Shown: piece by piece, positions 1 through 5,350 of the stretch
How positions within the stretch are numbered: the stretch's first letter is position 1
Layout: the number at the start of each line of letters is the position of its first letter
From: Clostridia bacterium
GTDB taxonomy: Bacteria; Bacillota; Clostridia; Christensenellales; CAG-1252
NCBI GenBank assembly: GCA_009928745.1
Contig: SACC01000037.1
Coordinates: forward strand, 1 to 9,449
Reading direction: 5' to 3'
DNA length: 9,449 nucleotides
The notes under the pieces: model-generated
Told to the model about the DNA's origin: nothing
The model's input: only the letters and a program-made list of their open reading frames with translations
Databases searched by the model: none
Position numbers and translations under genes: made by a program

Positions 1-716
1 TCCAATAATTCGTAGTATACAACGAACTGGTCCCCTTGCGCTGTCCATATTCTTGCTAAGAATTCCACCGAGCTTTCTTTCAGCGACTCCAATCTGATAA
101 TGGGCGCAGGTATTTTGTGTACTTTAGGATGCTCATTGATAGTAGCGTTAATGATCTCTTTTACTTTATCCACATCGCTGCCGTAAGCAACTGCAAATTT
201 GAGGTCAGAACGTCTTGTCGCTCTTGCGGAGAAATTAGTAATAGTACTGCTCATAACCTGAGAGTTGGGAAGGGTGATTACCTTATTATCAAAAGTCACA
301 ATTTGAGTATAGAATATGCCAATCTTTTTTACTATTCCGTCCGTATTCGCAACGCTTATCCAGTCGCCTGCCTTAAAAGGCTTGGATACAGCAAGGATTA
401 CGCCGTTGGCGATATTCGACAAGCTGTCTTTAAGCGCAAGGGATAAAGCTAATGCAAAGGCGGAAAACAGCGCGACAAAGCTCGCTGTTGAGAAGCCCAG
501 AAGGGAAAATATCCAGATTATTAATGCAAAATATAAGAAAACATTCAGCAAAGAAACAATAAAATAAGCGAGTGACCTTTCAAGCGCGGTTTTTATAGCT
601 ATTTTTTTGGCAGTTTTATTAAAAAGCTGTATGAAAACAAGTCCGAATATAAATAGCGCAATCAACTGCGCTAACAGTACTCCTTTTGTTTCAAAAAAAT
701 TGTTCAATGCCTCCAT
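1..716 (-). CDS. MscS-family mechanosensitive ion channel, C-terminus cut by window edge
   Basis: My reverse-strand translation gives 238 residues with no stop before base 1, so the C-terminal end is missing. Three hydrophobic segments lie at about residues 13-31, 50-74 and 77-110. The third is the Ala/Gly/Ser/Leu-rich pore helix typical of MscS. It is followed by KPFKAGDWI (112-120), the family's signature entry to the beta domain, and by TLPNSQVMSSTITNFS (148-163), the conserved PNS...N block. E. coli MscS has 286 residues, so a few dozen are probably lost. The family forms homoheptameric inner-membrane channels that open under membrane tension and release solutes during hypo-osmotic shock. 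The ATG at 714-716 follows AGGAG at 5 bases, and that SD overlaps the stop of the upstream RsbW-like gene. No promoter is evident between the two, so the channel is probably co-transcribed and translationally coupled. The family call is firm; osmotic specificity and paralogue type are not determined. Confidence 0.93.
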   Translation of the reverse strand, partial: MEALNNFFETKGVLLAQLIALFIFGLVFIQLFNKTAKKIAIKTALERSLAYFIVSLLNVFLYFALIIWIFSLLGFSTASFVALFSAFALALSLALKDSLSNIANGVILAVSKPFKAGDWISVANTDGIVKKIGIFYTQIVTFDNKVITLPNSQVMSSTITNFSARATRRSDLKFAVAYGSDVDKVKEIINATINEHPKVHKIPAPIIRLESLKESSVEFLARIWTAQGDQFVVYYELL

Positions 717-727
717 ATCCTCTCCTA
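717..727 (-). promoter_or_regulatory. SD of the MscS gene overlapping the upstream stop codon
   Basis: Read on the minus strand, TAG (727-725) runs straight into the SD (AGGAGAGG, 726-719), with the ATG at 716. The shared AG means a ribosome ending on the ATPase gene sits on the SD of the channel gene. This supports one transcript and coupled translation. Confidence 0.8.
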
Positions 728-1105
728 GATATTTTTTTCAAAAACCGAAATATTCATTCCGTCACAATATGTGTAATCGTAACGGTCAGTCATATTGCGG
801 GCTATAATAATTCCAAGTCCTCTTCCGTCTTTCTGTTCTGTATTATGTACGTCACCGGGATTAAAAGGTCTGCCGCTGTCTTTAAAAGTTATTGTTACCT
901 TGTCTTTCGCTTTGATTAGTTCAATTATAATATAACCCTCTCCGCTATAGGCGTACTCGGCAATATTACTGAGCATTTCTACCGACACGGCAATTATAGC
1001 CTCTCGGTTAAAAGCCCTAACCCTTGCAAGTTTAGCCTTGATACTTTCTACAACAGCAGGTATCTCTTGCTTATCCGCTTTGATTTTGAACTCCCACAAC
1101 GCCAT
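725..1105 (-). CDS. RsbW/SpoIIAB-like ATP-binding protein (anti-sigma factor / Ser-Thr kinase family)
   Basis: This 126-residue protein is one GHKL-type ATPase domain (HATPase_c_2 class). The N box is EMLSNIAEYAY (43-53), with Glu43 and Asn47 spaced as the catalytic Glu and Mg-binding Asn of SpoIIAB/RsbW. The G1 box is DSGRPFNP (76-83) and the G2 box is GRGLGIIIA (94-102). Family members bind a sigma factor, or phosphorylate a serine on a STAS anti-anti-sigma partner, in the cytoplasm. No STAS or sigma-factor gene lies in this window, so the target is unknown. With Glu43 kept, kinase activity is plausible but inferred. The start follows GGGAG (1111-1115) at 5 bases, and a good promoter lies at 1130-1158. 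The next gene, an MscS channel, starts 8 bases after the stop. The size is normal for a stand-alone member (roughly 125-160 residues) and nothing looks broken. Confidence 0.88.
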   Translation of the reverse strand: MALWEFKIKADKQEIPAVVESIKAKLARVRAFNREAIIAVSVEMLSNIAEYAYSGEGYIIIELIKAKDKVTITFKDSGRPFNPGDVHNTEQKDGRGLGIIIARNMTDRYDYTYCDGMNISVFEKNI

Positions 1106-1129
1106 AAATACTCCCGTAACATTATTATT

Positions 1130-1158
1130 ATTTTAGCACATATATATATTTTTTGCAA
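1130..1158 (-). promoter_or_regulatory. Sigma-A-type promoter of the ATPase-MscS operon
   Basis: On the minus strand, TTGCAA (1158-1153) is followed by a 17-base spacer and TAAAAT (1135-1130). TG plus one base precedes the -10, giving an extended -10. The spacer is a TA run (1140-1148), which would be easily melted or bent. The predicted transcript start is near 1123, giving a leader of about 18 bases. Confidence 0.72.
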
Positions 1159-1227
1159 AATAATATTCTTTATTATAATTAAAACTTATAATTATAGCTT
1201 ATCTAAATTATTAACGTTTTATAATAA

Positions 1228-1294
1228 AAAGTCATTGCGCCTTTATCCCTTTAACGCAACTTTAAGCGGCAGGAACTTAGTACGCAATGACCTT
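1228..1294 (-). terminator. Long-loop hairpin with T-run after the lipoprotein gene; terminator or repeat relic
   Basis: Arms 1283-1294 and 1228-1239 pair over 12 bases on the minus strand: 9 perfect pairs (GTCATTGCG/CGCAATGAC), one G-U and two A-T. A T-rich run (TTTTTATTAT, 1230-1221) follows, overlapping the base of the stem. The stop of the minus-strand lipoprotein gene is 20 bases upstream, so termination is the simplest role. The 43-base loop is unusually large for an intrinsic terminator. It contains a near direct repeat (CTTAAAG, then TTAAAG). A small palindromic repeat element bounded by GTCATTGCG is the alternative. Confidence 0.55.
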
Positions 1295-1314
1295 ATTAGC
1301 TGTAAATAAAATGT

Positions 1315-1815
1315 CTATGCTACCGTTACAGTTTCTGCCCAAGCAAGGAATTTTGGTTCGAACTTTTCTTTTTCTGAACTTAAAGACGCAAAGGTGCATA
1401 GCCAAAAAGCATCTGTGCCTTTATATACTGCCGATAGATAAAAATAACTTACATTATTAACAGTATACTCATAGGTCATATACAAAAACTTATCACTCTC
1501 CGTTCTTTGCACCGCTACGCTGCCGTAATCGTTATTATTAAGTACTGCCTCCATATACTCCAAAAGTGAGGAATATCTATTGAGTCCCGCTGTCGCAAGC
1601 ATTGAAAAAGTCTCTTTAATTACCTTAAGCATTGCGTCCGACCTTTCCCAATAAATAGTTGAACTTGCCTCTGCCTTTTCCTTAAAGCCTGAGCCCATTG
1701 TGATTGTAATGCCTTCGCCCGAATATGTCTTGGGGATATTGATGCAACCACAGCTGCTTAATATTATAATAGCCGCTAACATGCATAACATTATAAATCT
1801 GATAGCTTTTTTCAT
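1315..1815 (-). CDS. Predicted lipoprotein of unknown function, possible PsbP/Mog1-like fold
   Basis: The 166-residue product begins with a lipoprotein signal peptide: MKK, a hydrophobic stretch (8-19), then the lipobox LSSC (19-22). Cys22 would be lipidated and anchored to the outer face of the membrane; a second Cys lies at 24. After a short linker comes a mixed alpha/beta domain opening with YSGEGITITMGSGF. It ends with aromatic-rich strands (YMTYEYTVNNVSYFYLSAVY), the motif AFWLCTF, and a final helix around KFLAWAETVTV. That closing pattern, a small protein whose last strand holds an FW pair followed by an amphipathic helix, resembles secreted PsbP/Mog1-like domains of gut Firmicutes. This is inference, and I do not recognise the exact family. 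The start has AAGGAG (1825-1820) at 4 bases and a promoter just upstream. The gene is a single transcription unit between two hairpins. Its substrate or partner is unknown. Confidence 0.8.
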   Translation of the reverse strand: MKKAIRFIMLCMLAAIIILSSCGCINIPKTYSGEGITITMGSGFKEKAEASSTIYWERSDAMLKVIKETFSMLATAGLNRYSSLLEYMEAVLNNNDYGSVAVQRTESDKFLYMTYEYTVNNVSYFYLSAVYKGTDAFWLCTFASLSSEKEKFEPKFLAWAETVTVA

Positions 1816-1840
1816 AAATCTCCTTGTAAAAATACAATAC

Positions 1841-1874
1841 TGATATTATATCACAAAAGTAATATTTCTTTTAA
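1841..1874 (-). promoter_or_regulatory. Extended -10 promoter of the lipoprotein gene, covered by a 13-base palindrome
   Basis: The minus strand has a consensus TATAAT (1850-1845) preceded by TGA, an extended -10. The -35 is weak; TTAAAA (1874-1869, 18-base spacer) is the best candidate. The -10 lies wholly inside a perfect odd palindrome, TGATAT-T-ATATCA on the plus strand (1841-1853), which could be a repressor site or chance in AT-rich DNA. The leader would be about 22 bases. Confidence 0.65.
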
Positions 1875-1893
1875 TAATTGAAGTAAATTACAT

Positions 1894-1932
1894 AAAAAAT
1901 AATGTGAAAACCATTGCTACGGCTCTCACATT
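1894..1932 (-). terminator. Intrinsic terminator of the asnS-asnA operon
   Basis: On the minus strand, arms 1932-1921 and 1912-1901 pair over all 12 positions (two are G-U) around an 8-base loop. After one A comes a run of six T (1899-1894). On the plus strand the two G-U pairs become A-C mismatches, so the hairpin is built for minus-strand transcripts. It lies about 50 bases after the asnA stop and just upstream of the lipoprotein promoter, insulating the two units. Confidence 0.85.
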
Positions 1933-1982
1933 ATACATTTTTTAGTTATTAACGAACTTGCCGCAAAACTATGTTGTCGGGT

Positions 1983-2990
1983 TTATAATAGTTGTATTCC
2001 GTTCTTACTGCAGATGCTTTCCATTTCGGCAGGCCAGATTGATGAGTGCACTTCTCCGACATGCGCTTTTTCCAGTATAAGCATACAAAGCCTTGACTGA
2101 CCGATGCCGCCGCCTATTGAGAGCGGCAGTTCGCCGTTCAACAGCATTTTGTGGAATTTGAGCTTCGTTCTGTCTTCCTTGCCGCTTTTCTTTAGCTGTT
2201 CAGATAAGGATTGCTCATCGACTCTTATACCCATTGAGGATATCTCAAAAGCTATTCCCAATACGTCATTCCAGAATAGTATGTCTCCGTTAAGCGCCCA
2301 GTCGTCATAATCGGGCGCTCTGCCGTCATGTGGTTTTCCGCTCGCAAGATTATCTCCTATCTGCATAATAAATACCGTTTTGTGTTCTTTGAGATAGGCG
2401 TATTCTCTGCCTTTTGCATCAAGCTCGGGATACATATCTTCTAATTGCTGTGAAGTAATAAAGGATACTTCGCGCTTCAGCTTGCCCTTAAGCGCAGGGA
2501 ATAACATCTTAATCTCTTCTTTTACATCAACGATTGCATTCACAATCTTATTGACGACTTCTTGGAGATATTCAAAGTTCCTGTCATCGCGCCTGATTAC
2601 CTTCTCCCAGTCCCACTGATCAACATAGATTGAATGTATGTTATCGGTTATTTCATCGCGGCGAATAGCGTTCATATTGGTGTAAAGTCCCTCGCCAACA
2701 GAATAGCCGTAATTCTTCAATGATACTCTTTTCCATTTTGCAAGGCTCTGCACTATCTGCGCGTTAACGCCTTCAATATCAAGTATATCGAATTCTACCG
2801 CCCTTTCCACTCCGTTAAGATCATCATTGATGCCTTCGCCTGCCTTAACGAAAATCGGCGCGCTTACTCTTTCAAGATTGAGCGCATCTGACAATCTGCT
2901 CTCGAATAATTGTCTTGTCAATTTGATAGCTCTTTCTGTCTCACGAATGTTTAGCGGGGTATTGTAACCCTCCGGTATTGTTATCTGCAT
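1983..2990 (-). CDS. asnA: Aspartate-ammonia ligase (asparagine synthetase A)
   Basis: This enzyme makes asparagine from aspartate and ammonia, using ATP and releasing AMP and PPi, in the cytosol. It shares the fold of class II aminoacyl-tRNA synthetases. The 335-residue length is normal (E. coli about 330). Recognisable AsnA blocks are SLAKWKR (82-88), GEGLYTNMNAIR (99-110), YVDQWDWEK (122-130), HDGRAPDYDDW (221-231), SSMGIRVDE (251-259), GGGIGQSRL (293-301, the motif-3 region with the ATP-binding Arg) and HVGEVHSSIWP. After YDDW it goes straight to LNGDILFW, the short form seen in lactobacilli, rather than the longer loop of E. coli. The start ATG has a full GGAGG SD that overlaps the stop of asnS, so synthetase and ligase are translationally coupled. 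Together they supply and consume asparagine. It is complete and shows no odd residues. Confidence 0.97.
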   Translation of the reverse strand: MQITIPEGYNTPLNIRETERAIKLTRQLFESRLSDALNLERVSAPIFVKAGEGINDDLNGVERAVEFDILDIEGVNAQIVQSLAKWKRVSLKNYGYSVGEGLYTNMNAIRRDEITDNIHSIYVDQWDWEKVIRRDDRNFEYLQEVVNKIVNAIVDVKEEIKMLFPALKGKLKREVSFITSQQLEDMYPELDAKGREYAYLKEHKTVFIMQIGDNLASGKPHDGRAPDYDDWALNGDILFWNDVLGIAFEISSMGIRVDEQSLSEQLKKSGKEDRTKLKFHKMLLNGELPLSIGGGIGQSRLCMLILEKAHVGEVHSSIWPAEMESICSKNGIQLL

Positions 2991-3002
2991 AATGCCTCCT
3001 TA
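2991..3002 (-). promoter_or_regulatory. Fused asnS stop codon and asnA SD
   Basis: On the minus strand the asnS stop and asnA SD form TAAGGAGG (3002-2995), followed by 4 bases and the asnA ATG (2990). This is close to a perfect anti-16S match. It ties asnA translation to ribosomes finishing asnS while also allowing strong independent initiation. Confidence 0.85.
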
Positions 3003-4370
3003 TCTTAATGAACTTACTGTGCGCGGATACAGAATAACATCGCGGATGTTACTCATACCTGTCATATACATAATAATTCTTTCCAGACCTAAGCCAAAAC
3101 CGCCATGCGGCACAGAGCCGTATGTTCTTAGCGCAATATAATCCTCGTATGCGCTGATAGGCATTTTTCTTTCGTCGACCGCCTGCATAAGCTTAACATA
3201 ATCGGCTTCTCTTTCGCTGCCGCCGATTATCTCGCCAACGCCCGGCACTAATAAATCAGTCGCCGCAACGGTTTTGCCGTCTGCGTTCTGCTTCATATAG
3301 AAGGATTTTATGACCTTGGGATAATTGATCACAAATACCGGCTTATTATAAATTTGCTCGGTAATGTATCTCTCGTGCTCAGTCTGGAGATCGCTGCCCC
3401 ATTCGGGTTTATATTGGAACTCCACTTCGGCATTTTTTAATAATTCTATCGCCTTTGTGTAATCAAGCACCTCGAATTTGTTATTGACAACATTGCTTAA
3501 TTTTTCAATAAGTCCTGCCTCATAATTTTTCTCAAAGAAGGCAAGCTCCTCTTTGCATTTTGTCATAACCGTCTTGAGAATATATTTGACCATATCTTCA
3601 GCAAGCTCTATGATATCGGGAAGCTCCGCAAAGGCAACCTCCGGCTCAATATGCCAAAACTCTGCAAGGTGACGCGGCGTGTTGCTGTTCTCGGCGCGGA
3701 AGCTGGGTCCGAAAGTATATATCTTGCCCATCGCCAGAGCGGCAACCTCACCCTCAAGCTGACCCGATACGCTTAATCCCGCTTTCTTGCCAAAAAAATC
3801 GGCGGTATAATATTCGTCCTCGCTCTTATACTCGGGAGCGTAACCGAGCGTTGTTACCTTGAATACTTCGCCAGCCCCCTCGCAGTCGCTGCCGGTAAGT
3901 ATGGGGGTATGTATCCATACAAAATTATTGTTTTGAAAATATTCATGAATTGCCGCAGACACCGCTGACCGCACGCGAAATACCGCATTAAAGGTGTTAG
4001 TACGCAATCTCAAATGCGGTATTGTACGAAGATATTCAAGAGTGTGCCTTTTCTTCTGCAAAGGATAATCAAGCGGACATTCTCCAAGCACTTCAATTCT
4101 CTTTGCGTTAATCTCCAACCCCTCGCCTGATATCGTGCTTACGACACTTCCCTGCACTTTTACTGCGGTGCCAACACGCAAAAAGTCGTTTATGTTATTA
4201 AATAATGCTTTATCAACAACTATTTGAAGATGCTTAAGGGTTGTCCCGTCGTTAAGCTCTAAGAATGCAACGTTCTTAGAATCTCTTGAGGTTCTGACCC
4301 AACCGCACACAGTAACTTCCTTATCGGTATACGATTTTCCTAAAATATCCTTGATATCAATATGCTTCAT
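3000..4370 (-). CDS. asnS: Asparaginyl-tRNA synthetase
   Basis: AsnRS activates asparagine with ATP and charges tRNA-Asn; it is a class IIb synthetase acting as a homodimer in the cytosol. The N-terminal OB-fold anticodon-binding domain covers about residues 18-96 (VTVCGWVRTSRDSKNVAFLELNDG region). The catalytic domain follows: a motif-1 region near 130-160, motif 2 starting FRAEN (224-228) and running to HIEPE (240-244), and motif 3 GGFGLGLERIIMYMTG (423-438). From the chosen start it has 456 residues (E. coli 466). I chose the ATG at 4370 because AGGAG sits 5 bases upstream. The alternative in-frame ATG at 4403 lies inside the promoter, upstream of the likely transcript start, and has no SD. 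The leader is only about 17 bases, so no T-box riboswitch is possible here. The gene is followed directly by asnA. Confidence 0.97.
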   Translation of the reverse strand: MKHIDIKDILGKSYTDKEVTVCGWVRTSRDSKNVAFLELNDGTTLKHLQIVVDKALFNNINDFLRVGTAVKVQGSVVSTISGEGLEINAKRIEVLGECPLDYPLQKKRHTLEYLRTIPHLRLRTNTFNAVFRVRSAVSAAIHEYFQNNNFVWIHTPILTGSDCEGAGEVFKVTTLGYAPEYKSEDEYYTADFFGKKAGLSVSGQLEGEVAALAMGKIYTFGPSFRAENSNTPRHLAEFWHIEPEVAFAELPDIIELAEDMVKYILKTVMTKCKEELAFFEKNYEAGLIEKLSNVVNNKFEVLDYTKAIELLKNAEVEFQYKPEWGSDLQTEHERYITEQIYNKPVFVINYPKVIKSFYMKQNADGKTVAATDLLVPGVGEIIGGSEREADYVKLMQAVDERKMPISAYEDYIALRTYGSVPHGGFGLGLERIIMYMTGMSNIRDVILYPRTVSSLR

Positions 4371-4393
4371 ATAATCTCCTATAACAATTATTA

Positions 4394-4422
4394 ATCTTAT
4401 CATAGGACCGCATTTTCGTCAA
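4394..4422 (-). promoter_or_regulatory. Sigma-A-type promoter of asnS-asnA
   Basis: On the minus strand, TTGACG (4422-4417), a 17-base spacer and TAAGAT (4399-4394), with TGA just before the -10 (extended -10). The expected transcript start is near 4387. This is the best-matched promoter in the window and fits a highly expressed translation operon. Confidence 0.82.
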
Positions 4423-4429
4423 CAAATAA

Positions 4430-4459
4430 TTGATTATCAAGCTGATATTATGTTAGTAT
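4430..4459 (+). promoter_or_regulatory. Divergent promoter of the S51-like gene, with an 11-base palindrome at its -35
   Basis: On the plus strand, TTGATT (4430-4435), an 18-base spacer and TAGTAT (4454-4459), with TG one base upstream (4451-4452, extended -10). The -35 is part of the palindrome TTGAT-T-ATCAA (4430-4440). Only 7 bases separate this -35 from the -35 of asnS, so the two promoters are back to back and could compete for polymerase or share a regulator. Confidence 0.6.
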
Positions 4460-4485
4460 TTAATAAATATTAATATGGAGCGTCT

Positions 4486-5187
4486 ATGGATAAAATTATT
4501 GTTGCAATCGGCGGCGGCGAGATAAGAAAGAGAGAAACACTTGAGATTGACAGATATATTGCAGGACTTGCAAAAGCCCATGCGGGCGAAAAAAGAGCAA
4601 CGGCGCTGTTTTTCCCTACGGCAAGTCATGACAGCAAGCCATATTTTAATTCATTCCGCAAAACATATACTTCAGTTTTCGATATAAAAGCGGATGTGGC
4701 TCTCCTTACCCGCAACGAAATGAGCATAGAAAAAATCTACGAAAAAATTAGTATATGCGACCTCATATATGTAGGCGGCGGCGATACAAAGCATATGCTT
4801 GAACTGTGGAAGGCAACGGGCGTCGACCGTATGATTATCGCGGCGTATGAGCGGGGTGTGCCAATTGCAGGATTGTCTGCCGGCGCAATATGCTGGTTCA
4901 ATACAATGTACACTGATTATTATATAATACGCGGAGAAAGCAACGATTACACGATTATTGAGGGTTTAGGCATTATTGAGGGCTTTGTGTCTCCCCATTA
5001 CGAGGAAAGAGTAGAATTTGACAAAGTTGTGCTTGCAAACAATACGCCCGCAATCGGACTGGAAAGTAATTCGGCAATAGTCATTAGAAACGGCAAAATA
5101 GACGGAGCGCTGACCTCTGGAGGCAAAGCCTACCACCTTATCCCTGATAAAGGTGTGTTGATAAAAGAACAAATAAAACCGCAATAA
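4486..5187 (+). CDS. Peptidase S51 / class I glutamine-amidotransferase-like family protein
   Basis: This 233-residue protein matches the S51 (PepE, cyanophycinase, YgaJ-like) family. IVAIGGGEI (5-13) opens the fold, YVGGGDTKHMLELW (95-108) is the oxyanion-loop block, and GLSAGAICWF (129-138) is the nucleophile elbow with Ser131. His171 in SPHYEER and Glu193 in IGLESNSA are the candidates for the rest of the triad. PepE hydrolyses Asp-X dipeptides in the cytosol and cyanophycinase cleaves Asp-Arg units; the clostridial YgaJ-type branch that this resembles has no firmly known substrate. There is no signal peptide or membrane segment. The ATG follows GGAG (4477-4480) at 5 bases. It is the only plus-strand gene, divergent from asnS and convergent with gltX. 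The neighbourhood of asparagine genes makes an aspartyl-dipeptide link tempting, but that is only positional. The family call is strong; the substrate is unknown. Confidence 0.88.
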   Translation: MDKIIVAIGGGEIRKRETLEIDRYIAGLAKAHAGEKRATALFFPTASHDSKPYFNSFRKTYTSVFDIKADVALLTRNEMSIEKIYEKISICDLIYVGGGDTKHMLELWKATGVDRMIIAAYERGVPIAGLSAGAICWFNTMYTDYYIIRGESNDYTIIEGLGIIEGFVSPHYEERVEFDKVVLANNTPAIGLESNSAIVIRNGKIDGALTSGGKAYHLIPDKGVLIKEQIKPQ

Positions 5188-5203
5188 CTAATAGCTATTG
5201 CGG
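5171..5203 (-). terminator. Hairpin with T-run ending the typA-gltX transcript, overlapping the opposing gene's stop
   Basis: An 8-base perfect stem (CCGCAATA at 5179-5186 pairs with TATTGCGG at 5196-5203) may be capped by a 3-base inner stem. On the minus strand it is followed by TTTTATTT (5178-5171), so it suits transcripts from gltX. On the plus strand no T-run follows. The left arm holds the last codons and most of the TAA stop of the S51-like gene. It lies about 150 bases past the gltX stop, and no nearer hairpin is better. Confidence 0.6.
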
Positions 5204-5350
5204 CGAAAATTAAATGTGATTTCAAAATATAAGATTTCTTTATAGACATAAAATATTCAATTCTGCTACTTGGTTTACTGGCTTTTTGTAACTTTTCGCT
5301 TTCTATTTACTTACCTTTATTAATAAAATGGTATTCAATAAATGATTATT

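Noticed and set aside
117..567. Plus-strand open frames opposite the MscS gene
   Set aside because: The minus-strand frame is a clear MscS protein. The plus-strand translations have no domain-like pattern and no usable SD.
1067..1309. Plus-strand open frame of 80 codons across the ATPase-lipoprotein gap
   Set aside because: It covers the start of the ATPase gene, its promoter and the hairpin; the translation is low-complexity AT-derived sequence with no SD.
1349..1370. GGTTCGAA motif resembling a tRNA T-loop
   Set aside because: It lies inside the lipoprotein coding sequence, and no acceptor, D or anticodon arms fit around it.
2278..2310. AsnA seems to lack about ten residues after YDDW compared with E. 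coli
   Set aside because: Lactobacillus-type AsnA has the same short form, so this is a normal Firmicutes variant.
5312..5333. AT-rich inverted repeat just after gltX (TTTATTAATAAA core, TACC/GGTA ends)
   Set aside because: The stem is almost all A-T, uneven in its arms, and has no T-run after it on the minus strand. The hairpin at 5179-5203 is the better terminator.
5204..5350. Intergenic stretch between the convergent genes, checked for small genes or RNAs
   Set aside because: Apart from the weak AT-rich repeat, I see no open frame with an SD, no strong hairpin and no repeat unit.
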